Positions 1-10,814 of a stretch of DNA of 64,000 nucleotides are shown piece by piece. Each line of letters starts with the position of its first letter. Positions within the stretch are counted from its first letter, which is position 1. The notes beneath the pieces were generated by a model. It did not search any database, was not told where the DNA came from, and was given only the letters and a program-made list of their open reading frames with translations. Position numbers and translations under genes: made by a program. This DNA comes from Galerina marginata (Eukaryota; Basidiomycota; Agaricomycetes; Agaricales; Galerinaceae): positions 744,001 to 808,000 of the forward strand of contig JAECYW010000005.1 in assembly GCA_023014335.1 (NCBI GenBank), written 5' to 3'.

Positions 1-3000
1 AGGTAAACTTTCAGGACCATGAACGTCATAGCCAGTGAAAGAACCATCATGGGAAGGCAGACTAGCAGCTGCGATACGAGCTTGCAATCGGCGGATTTCC
101 TTCTGATAGTCAGCAATCTCCGAATTTTTGACTGGGGAGGTGGTTTGAGTGGGAGTAGACTGATTAACAGCAGAGGATATGAGAAGGGTACGACCAGAAG
201 GTACTGCCGTGTGATTTGCCGATTTCGCAGATTTCGAATGAAGAGGAGCAGTAGATGCTGATGATGACTTTGACTTCGGATGTGGAGCAGAAATAGAGAC
301 TGAATGTCCAGTGTTACCAGAAGCTAGCTTGACATCTTGTACCATGACCAGGACTTTGTCTTCATTTGATACCAGCAGTGGTATTTTGAAATATGCAGCC
401 GAACCAACAGGAATTTTCTGCTCCTCTAAATTTTAAAATTTATAAGTATTACTCAAATTCAAAGAACAAATAAACATACCTTTACTCCAAGGAACGACCT
501 TAAGTTTTCCTTTATCAAGCATGTCGACAAGATGCTTCCATGCTTGTAACGATTGCTTCGCAGGATCAAAAAGGCCTTGATGAGGGTAGGTTGGAACCAT
601 AAGATCAGGCCATCCAACAATGCGGAAATTATAGGCCACTGCTCGCTCAGTCAAATTAACCCATGGAACTGTCTTACGACCAGCCAGCCCAGGAGCAGCA
701 GAATCTGATAAAAATCATTAGTCTATATCCTAACAAACAATAGACAAGAAAGCAACTTACTGATCTGTCTGCGAACTTCATTTGAGAATTCCTGACGATA
801 TTGTGGCTTCGTCTTATTATCAGCCTCAGCTGGTGAATTGGCCTTTTCTGAAGCTATATCCTTATCTTCAGCAGGTTTCTTTCTGGTCAGCATAGCCTTG
901 AGTCGAGCATCCACCAGCCCAGCCCTAGAAAAATGTTAACATTCTATATATGCACCAAAAAAAATGCTCCAAACTACACTTGTCGGTAATGTTGTCGATC
1001 AGACTTTGGACATGGAACTTGTGAGTCTTAATGAGCATTTCACCAGCGTCATTTCCTGCAATGACTCCTGAATTCTGACGGGCTACTGCATTGGTACCAA
1101 CATGAACAATTGCTCCAAAAGCAAGGAAGTCCTTGTTTAGTCGATTAACACCAGTCAGCTAAATGAGTAACATAATATTAGCACATAAATCATTAGACGA
1201 TTTGAGAATAAAACATACGACAGCTTGGATTTGTCGTTCTGCTGCTAACAGGCGACGAGCAGGATTAAGTGTTGCTGTTTCATCTGATGCAAGGTCTTCC
1301 AAGTCCTTCTCAACTTTCTCCCGAAAAGCTTGACGTTCATCTTTCGGAAGTTTTTTATAGTCACGGTACTCCCGCTTAACAGTTCTACGAAAGTCATCCA
1401 CTATAAATTCAATAATCAGTAAAGTGAATATCATAAAAGAAAGATAACTTACATCCTTCAATCTCAGCATCAGTTGCATTCCTGGCCCTCCACTGCTGGA
1501 ATTTGTTCCAAAAATTGACTGCCCGCATCAAAGGGTTGGCAATGTTAGCATATTGCAAAACCTTCTCTTCGGTCATCCTGTTGGCCTTAGCATACTTGGC
1601 TACCAGCTTCGCAAAATCTTCTCCAAGCTTTCTTGCACCAGCAGTGGAAGTGTGCGAAATACGGCCGACTTTGATATCTCCCTTTGGACCCTCCTCATCA
1701 ACTGTTGAACCATCCGACTGGTGATCTTCATCAACTGACTGGTGATCTTCGACAGCTTTTTGTTTCCCTTTATCGAGCTTGGCATGAACAGGGTGACTTG
1801 GGCTTGACGCGACTACATCATCAGCCAATCCCATATCATCCGAATCGACTGTCTCCGAAAGCTCCTCTCGACGATCCCGGAAGGCCCGCGTCACCTTCGC
1901 CTCATGGCGCAATTTTTCGAAGTCAGACCCACTGGTCCCACTTTCAGTCGGCGGAGTCGAGTTCCTGCGGTTCTTACGAGGTGGTCCAGTTTTGAAGGTG
2001 TTGCTTTGCACAAGCAGCTGGCTGAATGATGAGAGAGGGCGTGAAGGTGGTGCAACAAATATATCATCGCCTCCACGGCGGGAACGAGCCTCGGTAACCT
2101 CATCAAGCCCACCACCATATGCTTCATCATGCACTAGGCCTGGCCCATCACTCTCGTCTTCCGTATGACCACTTTTGATAGGGTCAAAAACCCCATCGCG
2201 ATGTTCGTCATCGTCGTCGTCGTCCATCCTGCCGTCGTCCGATGGCTCAGTCTCATCACCTGTGTCGGTATCCTCCTTCTCGCCGTCGGTCGTGTCGTCA
2301 GTATCATCGCTCGTATCGTCGTCGGTATCTGGGCCTTTCCTCGGCACAGAAGTACCGGTACGGCGGGTTATAACAATGCCGTCGAACTTAAGACCGCCCG
2401 TTCTGATAACCTTGGGCTTCATAGCCGCCGCGAGCTTCTTGCGAGTTCCCGAACCGGCAGCCGACAATTGGCCATAGGCCTCGGAGGTCTTCTTCGCAGC
2501 AAGCTGGGCTAGCTTAGCCTTCCGTTCGGCGCGCGTTTTGTCGTCTATGGTGAAGCGGCAACGGGGTGACTCCTTGGGAGCTGCAGGTCGTTGGGATTCG
2601 CGCTCGACGTCGGCCTCGGGGTGATGCTTCTTCCGCAATGGAGCGTTTTCACGCTCATCCGCTGAGTCGTCTTCGCGCCGTCGTTTCCCAGCAGAAACTG
2701 CAAGCTCGTGGCGAAAAGCGGGCGAGCCCAAGGTCTGCCGAACAGTCTCCTTAGCCTTCCTCCTAGCATCGCGCAATTTCGCCTTGGCTTTGTTCTTCGC
2801 CTTGTTGTGACCATGATCGCTGTCATCGAGGGGGCTCTCGAAGTCGCTATCATCACGACGGATCGGACGAGGTTGCGGTCTCGGTAGTGTAACCGGAGGG
2901 GCAGGAAGAGGAGCCGCTGCTGCTGCTGCCTGCTGCTTCTTCCGAGAACGTGTAAGACGAGGGCCTACACCCTCCTCAGAGCTGAAAGAGTCAATTAGGA

Positions 3001-3840
3001 CGAGTGAATTATGGCGAAAAGGTTGAATACGTACTTATGGGCCACATCAAGGACCGAAGGTCCAGAAAGGTGACTAACCGCGGGGGGAAACCTAGATAGA
3101 GCACTCGTAAGTTCGTGGTTTGATAAGAGTGGGAGACAGAAAGGCAAAAGGTGGTATAGCGAGCAAGCCATCGACATCAGAGAGCTGGGCAAGTCAGCGA
3201 GCCCCGATAGGTGAAGAGGCAGTAACACAAAGCAGATTTGGCTAAAACTTACACGACGGGTGGTGCTGGCGGAGGCGAGGGCAAGGGCAACGAGTGGGCA
3301 GAAGCCCTGCCTACTGGAGTGTCCGAAGCCGGGGCCGACCTGGAGAGCGCGTCAGGTCATATTGTCAAACCCTCGTGGCACGGGAACGAAACGAGCTAAC
3401 AGTCGACGCGACAAATCAACGACGAAATGGGAGGACCGCGAACAAGTCAACAGTCCTCAAGAAATAGGCGAACATGTCAACCTATAACCCTCGCTCCTGT
3501 CCCGAACCACGAGAGGATTATGTCGCAGTGAAGACTCACTCGACGTGGCTTGCGGAGACCCGGTTTTGCGGGTGCTTGGGTGGTCGGCCTCGTTTCCTCT
3601 GTAGAAATTGTTAGCAGTAACCAAGTAGAATACCTTGAACACGACTTACCTTGACCTCCTTCACCGTCGCCGTCGCCGTCGCCGCCTTGTTGACCTTCGC
3701 ATCGTCCACAGGCTCCTTGAACATTGACAAGTTAGCTTTGAAGACGAAAAGGGGGAACGAGGGCATACCTTGTCCTTCTTTGCTCTTTTCTCCTTCGAGT
3801 TCTTCTGCTTTTCGTCTGTCGCTTTGCGTTTCGGTGGCAT
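1..3840 (-). CDS. AT-hook-containing hypothetical protein, multi-exon, 3' end beyond window
   Basis: Function unknown; probably nuclear and DNA-binding. The start is the ATG at 3840. Exon 1 (3840-3769) is basic (MPPKRKATDEKQ...). Exon 2 is 3715-3650. Exon 3 (3598-3540) encodes RKRGRPPKHP, an AT-hook core. All three are bounded by GT/AG. A proline-rich exon follows near 3354-3255. A large exon (about 2985-1455) encodes a basic then strongly acidic low-complexity region, ending in a motif NFWNKFQQWRA. The next exon (about 1400-1220) carries KREYRDYKKLPKDERQ, faintly like an HMG box. Further exons near 1140-985, 925-765, 705-480 and 430-1 stay open. The motif TERAVAYNFRIVGWPD (650-600) recurs in Agaricomycete hypothetical proteins as I recall them. 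No frameshift was seen, so it may be expressed. Exon borders are inferred from splice signals only. Confidence 0.6.
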
Positions 3841-4943
3841 GATGTGGTTGGGTGGAAAGAAAGGTTGTCAGATTTAACGCGCGCACTTTAAATAATGTGA
3901 GCTAGCCGAAGGATGGGATATCCCGAAAACGTAAAACCAAGAGATCACGCCGATCGGGAGTCGCAAATAAACTTGAATTTTCAAGTGTTCTAACATCAAA
4001 TTCCTGAAATGTATTCAATAAGTAAAGTAAATGAGTGTATAATGATAACCTCACCTTAAATCTATAGTTGTAAAGCCATCGTCGGGCTGCGCGGTGCTAA
4101 GGAAATGTTGAAGTTCGTGAAAATAGGAGTCGGACGATAATACTTACCCTGACCTGTCACATCCCAAAGGAGCATTAAGTTCCTATTCGAGGTATTGACG
4201 ATGTAACCGGCCGGTTCGCAATGAATGCGCGTAGCCGACGGTTTTGAATTGCCTGCCTCCTCGTCGATAAGGTATCCCATCTACCCATCCCTCAGCCAAT
4301 TCATACTCGGCAGTCTATACGCTGGTCTGCATAGATTCCGTCTTGCAGTCGTAGCCCGAAAATATGACTTCGGATTCTTCAATGATACTGTGTCAGTACT
4401 TTTATTTGTGTGTTAAAGCTGTAGATTCGTACCTCGTATGTAAAATTTGATCTTGATATTCATTCGAAGTAACCATGCCTTCGGCTGTCGGGAAGATTCC
4501 CTCAAATCGTGGTCGGTTCGCGAAGGCTGTCGAGGCAACTGAGACAGATCCGAGTCAGTGGGGCACATTGAATGAGAGTGGGGACTCACCTAGTAGATAA
4601 CCCGGCATCATATTGAGCGAATCGCCTTGTGGCGTTCTCGACGTCGTTGACCACGGGGTGTGTAACGGAGTAGTCGATGAGGTTGGCGAAGTGGGGGTAG
4701 GATGATGTGGGCGAGTTATGGTGTGGTCGACAAAGTTGGCCAAGGGTGTCTCGAAGAGCGAAGGCGGTCGACGGGGTAGATGATAATGCTGAGGGGCGAA
4801 GTGTAGGGTGAGATGAAGAGGGCGAACTTGCGTGCTGAGAGTCGGATAGCCAATGAGCAGTGAGGCAACGATGAACGAGAGTGAGCGACATGTCAGCTCA
4901 CTCTGAGGCCGAAGGCGAGCATGTCAGCCATGGCGTACGTTGT
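3841..4943. other. Gene-poor stretch with possible exon remnants
   Basis: No convincing complete gene. Between about 4440 and 4130 the minus strand has short open stretches with one in-frame stop (for example EYELAEGWVDGIPYRRGG), which may be remnant exons. From about 4840 the sequence matches 6655-6765, a duplicated segment (see the empty-site entry). Confidence 0.4.
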
Positions 4944-6584
4944 TACGAGTTCTTACGTTAGTAAAAGAACTCGTTCTTATTCTGACTTTCTGCTAATTTG
5001 CTTGCAGTGCGACCACATTTTTCGTTCATTTTCTCTCACGGCTTCACTTTTTTTGTAGTCTTTGTTCCTAGTGGCTACAAATGTTTGTAGTCTTTTAATT
5101 CAAAAAATGAAGTTGTGAGAACACATTTGATGACAACTTTGATTGATTCGTGATGCATCATTTTCCCTAGTAACCATCTGTTGCACGTTGCCAATGTGAT
5201 TGATTCCCAAAATAATACATCATTCAATTGTGCAACTGCTAAACCTTCTTAATAAAAACTGATCCCATTAATTTTCCAAGTAATATCTTTTTTTTTTTCA
5301 GGAAAATTGGTGCAGAATAGCATAAAATACATCAATCCTCAGTATTGATTGCTTAAAGTAACACATTCTAAATTTAGCTTGATTGATTGATGGGATCAAT
5401 GACATCACATTGCTATATTTATGACATCAGATCCATCACTTCCCTTGGTAACCAATGATGCAATACTCTGATATGCCGTCAATGACTCTTATAATGCCTA
5501 TACGTCACCAAATAGTCCGATTCCCGCAACGCACATTTAGTATGATTTATAGCCCTGAATTTTCTGAAAATTTTACAATTTATTTCATCAGAATCCGTGG
5601 AGAATTGATAGAGATACGCCTAAAATAAGTACTTATGTGTATGAATATTGCACATTAATGACATCACGATCCTTAATTGAATGATGACGCACGCCGAGGT
5701 CAAAAGTGGGTCGACTATAGTCATTTTTGACCTCGGCGTGCGTCATGCTGTGCACAATGTCGATCATGATCGAATTATTAGGCTTTTAGCATGCAGATCT
5801 GATCTGCGGGGTGGAAATGTTATGTAATAAATCCGGAAAAAATATTGAAAAATAGCCTGAATTTTTCTGATTACAAATATATTAATATCATGTGACCAGG
5901 TAATTTCCTCATTGAGAAATGACTTTTGGACGCGAGTTTGCAAATCAATAATCAGGCTCTAACATGCTCAGTTCTGACTCAAATTACATAATTTTAATAT
6001 CAGAAAATCCAGGAAATTCAGGGCAATAAAATAGGTGGATAATTATTTGCAAATATTTGGTTCTGTTTGTATTATTCAAGAAATAAGCACTTTGCATCCA
6101 AGCGTGGGAAAGTTGTGGAAAGCAAAAAACATCTGTAAAATAAGAGAAATTTTTTCTGAGTCCAAATATATTTATACCATGCAATCTGATAACTTAATTG
6201 TTAAGCAAATGCCCAAGATAAGAGATTAAATATATTATAATATCATAGCTTCCTGAATTCTTGTTCAAATATCATGAATTTTGTATCATAAAATTTGTAA
6301 AATTCTGTGTTATTTGCTGAGTATATTTATGCTCACAAATATTGACAAATATTTGCACCATTCCTCAAATACTTCAATTTATTATTCAAATGAATAATTT
6401 CATTACTAATTGTAGATGCTGAGGAATTGTGTGATTTGTTTTGAGTCTTTAAATATTTTATGCTGTTTTTATTTAGTCTAAAAATTATAATCAATAGCTG
6501 GGTATTTGATACTGATGAACTTATTTAGACAATAAAAACATAAAGAACTCGTATTTGCCATGCACAGCAATGGCTGCTTCACAA
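4944..6584 (-). mobile_element. Copy H: old, degenerate AC/GT-duplicating hairpin element
   Basis: The left end reads TACGAGTTCTTACG...AAAGAACTCG and the right end reads ...AAAGAACTCGTATTTGCCATGCACAGCAATGG...CACAA. Both match, with substitutions, the ends of the young copies at 17.9-37 kb (there TACAAGTTCTTACG and GCCATGCGCAGCAATGG). GT dinucleotides lie at 4942-4943 and 6585-6586. A paralogous segment at about 6735-6785 reads straight through the insertion point (TACGTTGTGGTCGAAGG), an empty site that fixes both ends and the 2-bp duplication. The interior is AT-rich, without a credible ORF, and differs from the P/Q/R modules of the young copies. It is either an older subfamily or a larger relative that has decayed. 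Confidence 0.75.
5684..5746. repeat. Perfect 22-bp inverted repeat with palindromic loop
   Basis: ATGACGCACGCCGAGGTC plus AAAA at 5684-5705 is exactly reverse-complemented at 5725-5746. The 19-bp spacer contains a perfect palindrome GACTATAGTC. The arms are GC-rich inside AT-rich element H, so the pair could extrude as a cruciform, or be two terminal repeats left by a deletion inside a nested element. Confidence 0.85.
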
Positions 6585-6654
6585 GTGGTCGAAGGCCGGG
6601 AGTCGATGGAAGCGGAACGCGGGTGAACTTCTTGTCGATCGTGCTGAGGAGCGA

Positions 6655-6815
6655 AGTGAGAGTCGAATAACCAATGGGCGGCAAGGCAACAATGAACGAG
6701 AGTGAGCGACATGTCCGCTCACTCTCAGGCCGAAGGCGAGCATGTCAGCCTTGGGGTACGTTGTGGTCGAAGGCCGGGAGTCAATGAAAGCCGAAGGCGA
6801 GCAAGTCAACCTTGG
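6655..6815. repeat. Paralogue of 4840-4943, containing the empty target site of copy H
   Basis: 6660-6765 matches 4845-4943 (shared AACGAGAGTGAGCGACATGTC and GGCCGAAGGCGAGCATGTCAG). It then continues directly into GGTCGAAGGCCGGGAGTC, which is the sequence found right of copy H at 6587 onward. A third, shorter motif copy lies at 6790-6815. Confidence 0.8.
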
Positions 6816-7039
6816 TGTATTTCGGGTTGACGGCGTTCATGATAGAGATAAGATCAGCTGGCGCCTAATCGGTCATCGTGTGAATTTTACGCTCACCTAG
6901 GAGATGTGTGCAAAGCGGACTGCGAAGGGTACGAAAAACTGGTATGGAACGGAAAAAAAGAACTTACTCATATTCTTTATTTAAAAAAATGTGTTGCTTC
7001 ACGATACAGACAGGTAAATAGGTGGGAAGTAAAAATAAT

Positions 7040-7125
7040 ATAAAATGGACTTACTGGGAATCGAACGCGGTGCATCATGAAAGACCTCGGTCCGACCCGG
7101 AGGCGTTAGCTCACAGCCTCGGTGA
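7040..7125 (-). other. tRNA-like or tRNA-derived (SINE-like) segment
   Basis: On the minus strand this reads GTGAGCTAACGCC (A-box-like) and about 40 bases later GCGTTCGATTCCC (good B-box / T-loop match). The flanking sequence does not form a proper T-stem or acceptor stem, so it is not a functional tRNA as read. It is followed by an A/T-rich tail. A degenerate tRNA or the head of a SINE fits. Confidence 0.3.
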
Positions 7126-7330
7126 TCGTTACCAATACACCAAATGAACGTTGATTTTGTAGGTAAACATTATCCTTAAGACAACAGCTCTAACCCAAAT
7201 ATGAACTTAGGGAAATATTTGCCGTGTCTCTACGCGGACTTCGAATTGCTTCCTCCCTCTTTCCCTCGTCTTCCTACCACATAAGTTAGCTGACTTGTAC
7301 GCTCGGTAAGTTCAGCTCACATGTCGCTGG

Positions 7331-8015
7331 CTATTGCTAACTTGTATTCATCTAGCCCACGCTCATCCGCCGCCTCGCTGGACCCTTGTGTCGCCGCCAT
7401 CGGACTTCGCAGGAAGCCTCTCCAAAGCCGCCCTCGTTCGCCAGCCTACGACAGGCTTTCTCAACATCCACGGTGAGCTGCAGTCTCATCCTCAACGGGA
7501 TAGCTGGTGTTTGGCACCCTCGATCTACCTCGACGAGTGCAGGGTGACATGTTCCCCTGCACTTGCTCGAAGCATGCCTGACTTGTTCAGTGTGCCATCC
7601 GAGTCCGATGGGTTGACATGCTCACCCATCGTCACTATCGTCTCTGATCCCCGTTCGTCGGGAGGACTGTCGCCTGCTTTCGCTAATTTGTACTCGTTAG
7701 CCCACTGTCACCCGTTGCCTCGCTGGACCCTCGTGTCGCCGCCATCGGTCTTTGCAGGACACCTCTCCAAAGCCGCCCTCGTTCGCCAGCCTACGACAGG
7801 CTTTCTCAACATCCACGGTGAGCTTTAGTTTCATCTTCAACGGGATAGCTGGTGTGTTGGCGCCCTCGATCTACCTCGACGAGTGCAGGGTGACTTGTTC
7901 CGCTGCACTCGCTCGAAGCATGCCTGACTTGTTCAGTGTGCCGTACGATGGGTTGACATGCTCACCCATCGTCACTGTCATCTGTGATCCCCCGTTCTTC
8001 GGGAGGATATTTTGA
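7331..8015. repeat. 346-bp tandem duplication
   Basis: Two head-to-tail copies (about 7331-7675 and 7676-8015; GCTAA anchors at 7336 and 7682). Shared blocks include AAAGCCGCCCTCGTTCGCC, TCGATCTACCTCGACGAGTG and GGGTTGACATGCTCACCC. The copies differ by scattered substitutions and small indels. It lies immediately upstream of the gene starting at 8082. Both copies contain GCAG|G acceptor-like and GGTGAG donor-like sites, so a duplicated 5' non-coding exon is possible. Confidence 0.8.
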
Positions 8016-8081
8016 AGCCTCCTTTGCTGAAAGTTCGCCCTTCCTTTTTCTGTACAGGAAAGTTTGCAGGCGACACGCACC

Positions 8082-10496
8082 ATGACGCGTAAGTTTTATC
8101 GTCCTCTATTAACTTCTTCGTCGTGTTCTAACTTAACATAGTCGACTACTACGTTGATTATTATGGAAGGAAGCGGGAAAAGGGCACGCATAAGGCTATC
8201 TTTGAGAATTTCGTCAGCTCAACACGGCGTACGTCCATTGATTTCTTATATCGTGAACTTGTTTTGATTTTTGTAGCATTTTCGGGGGTCGACGCTCTCG
8301 TCGTTGCTGAATTCCCCAGGGACCTCGACTACGCCGTACCTGGCCTCCAATGCCTGGCCCCCAACCTTGTCGACCGGAATGGCATGCCCCGCCCTACGAA
8401 TCTCATCATAACCTCTCCCAATATGGACTGGATCCCCAACCTGTGCCAGGACACAATGACGGTTTTTGCCCGAGCTGACGGTCGTTTTGCCTTCAGGGAC
8501 CTAACACTATGGCCCCTGTGGCATTTTATGGGCACGTACTACATACCATTCATCCTCTGCAGGCCCTCCGATGCCGAAATTCCCGGCCATGAGCATGGCC
8601 TCGCCTGGTATGACTTAAAACCGTCCGACTTCGTGCCGGAACCAGGCTCTGCCATTGCCGACATTGGTCGAATTCGTGAGGATCTGGGGGCCTCGTTCCT
8701 GGAAATGAGAAAGAAACTCGAGAAGACGGTGAAAACTTTCCTTGCCAGGAAGGAACTATTGCCCACCCAGATTGCAGAGCTGCGGTATTGCGAGATGGGC
8801 ATGCGTCTTGCCAATGTCACCCTCAACAGTGCCCCTCAGTCCTATATCCTCACGCTCCTCACCGTTACCACCTTTCAGCGTTACTATCTAGAAACCCTCG
8901 CTTGTTATGAATACCTTTCGAAATGGAAGGACCGACGTCCTCTGGAGGACGACAAACCCCATCCAGTCGACAAGACAATCATCAGCTTCGTCACCTGCAG
9001 TGCCGAACTCGCGATTAAAGGCTTCCTCGACGGCATACCCACCTGGCTTGTTCGTACGCCCGACCAAATTTCGAATCGCATGACCATTTTGGGTCATGTC
9101 GAGCCTTCGGTTCCAGCCCACATCGTCCTCGACCCGTTGCCGAATGGCAGCATGTTTGTCCATAATGGGCCTGCTTCCGCGACTCGCAATCGCGCTTCAC
9201 AAGGCCTCCGCCAGTATTGCGTCCGTCTCGGTCATAGCGCGTACAACGAGGCTCCGCCAGAAGACGTGGGATACGCTCATCATGGCAGTAAGTTGTTTTG
9301 TTTTTTAGTCAATACTTCTTCTAATTGGTTATCTAGCTGAATCATTAACCAGTGATGCTAATGCTGCTACCTCTCGGACCGCCCCCATGCTTCCTGCGCC
9401 TCCTGCGCCGGCCCCGCCTCCTGCGCCTCCTGCGCCGGCCTTGCCTCCTGCGCCATATGCACCAGCCTTGCCTCCTCGCTTTACTAAGCCTACTCCCGTT
9501 TACGTACCCAGGCTCCTGACTAGGCACCTTCTCGAACATGTCAGCATTAATGCAGAGAAGTTCAGGATTATTGCCTCGGCAAGATTCCCTCTCGCGAACC
9601 GTGGCTGGCCTGAGGCGCTGGGCCGCGTCAAGAAGGAGTGGAAGTTGATATGGGATCATGACGATCTTCACCTTCTTAGAGGGTCACCAGTTCTCGACCC
9701 TTTCGTCTTTGCTAACGAGAAGCTTGCGGAAGATCGGCTGCAAACCTACCTTATTGGCTGGTTAGCTATTCGCGCAGCATGGATCTATCGGACAACGTCT
9801 CGTTTATCGAAGCGGGATCGAATTCCCATTCCTCAGGAATGGAAAAATTATCTCCTGTATTGTGTTGGTCCAAAGCTCGGTTTTCCTGCGGAACAAGCCA
9901 ACCCCTCCGGTCGTATTTTGTCGCCAGATAAGCTTCGGGATCTCTTTAATTTGGATCTCTCGAAAATCTCTGGTCCCGTCCGTTTGGTGTGGAAACGACG
10001 TGTTATTGCCACTGCACAGGAAGTTCGGGAGGGCAATGTGAGGATGAGTTTGCAGTTGATGAAGGAGATCATCTGGGATCTGTATGATCTCAATTTCCGC
10101 CTCGAAATGCTTGCCCTCGACCGATGTGTTGTACCCCGCGAGGGATTATCGGAATATGTGGCTCTTGAACGAGATTTGATGGTCGCGGCTTGCTTTCATG
10201 GCAAGTCTTTCGTGCGAGTTGACATTCCCAGCACTGATGAAGGGCTCGGAGCACCTGCTTGGGAGGACCGTATGGAGTACGTTGAAGCTTTCCGTTTGCT
10301 GTTGTGCACCTGGCCGGGATCTCCTTCTGGCCGGCTGAGGTCAATGTCTGCAATCACTCGTACTTCGTCGACATCCTTCAGTTCAACGTCCCATCAAGTT
10401 TTGGCAGTGGAAGCTATCGCATATCCTTTCTACTGCCAAACTTTCTTCGAGTACTTTGGACGGGCGCCTTCGGTTCCACACCAGCTTCCTCTTTAG
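8082..10496 (+). CDS. Hypothetical Agaricomycete protein, four exons
   Basis: No function recognised. Four exons fit one frame with good splice sites: 8082-8088, 8142-8228, 8277-9287 and 9337-10496, stop TAG. The protein is about 750 residues. The N-terminal half (exon 3) is globular with no motif I can name. A proline/alanine-rich linker at the start of exon 4 (9390-9475, repeated PPAPPAPA) leads to a second globular half with RFPLANRGWPEALGRVKKEW. From about 10300 another frame looks more protein-like (AEVNVCNHSYFVDILQFNVP, open to about 10540) than the one used, so a late 1-2 bp indel or an unrecognised intron may alter the true C-terminus. It lies between the 346-bp duplication and the KDZ transposase, and resembles lineage-specific genes often found near mushroom transposons. 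Confidence 0.65.
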
Positions 10497-10712
10497 TGAG
10501 GAATGAATGTATCATACGAGTTCTTGCACTTCGCCATCAGTAAGCTTTTTATTATTATTATGAATTGTAATCTGATTATTGCTAATCACTTATTGCAGTT
10601 TTTTTTTTGCTGTATATACTGCGTAGTTTTTTTGTGACCTAACTTCGCTTTCAATTCTATTTTGGTCATGGGATATAAAAGGTGTGTTGACTAACATGTC
10701 AAACATGATTGA

Positions 10713-10770
10713 CACATCACATCTGTCAACTCTTGAAAGATGTGATGGGTGAAAGGTATATAATATGGTC
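10713..10770 (+). promoter_or_regulatory. Putative KDZ promoter: 10-bp hairpin and TATA box
   Basis: CATCACATCT (10715-10724) is reverse-complemented at 10738-10747 (AGATGTGATG) across a 13-bp loop. A TATA-like TATATAAT follows at about 10757-10764, some 50 bp before the transposase ATG at 10815. The inverted repeat could be a protein-binding site, for instance for the transposase; that is inference. Confidence 0.45.
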
Positions 10771-10814
10771 CTACTTGAAACATCTTTCTTTCTTTCCTTC
10801 TTCTTGCCATCACC

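Noticed and set aside
2165..2512. Plus-strand open frames across 1.5-2.8 kb
   Set aside because: They are shadows of the acidic low-complexity exon on the minus strand.
8082..10496. TET/JBP dioxygenase, a known neighbour of KDZ elements in mushrooms
   Set aside because: No HxD or RR-type iron/oxoglutarate motifs found in this gene or elsewhere in the window.
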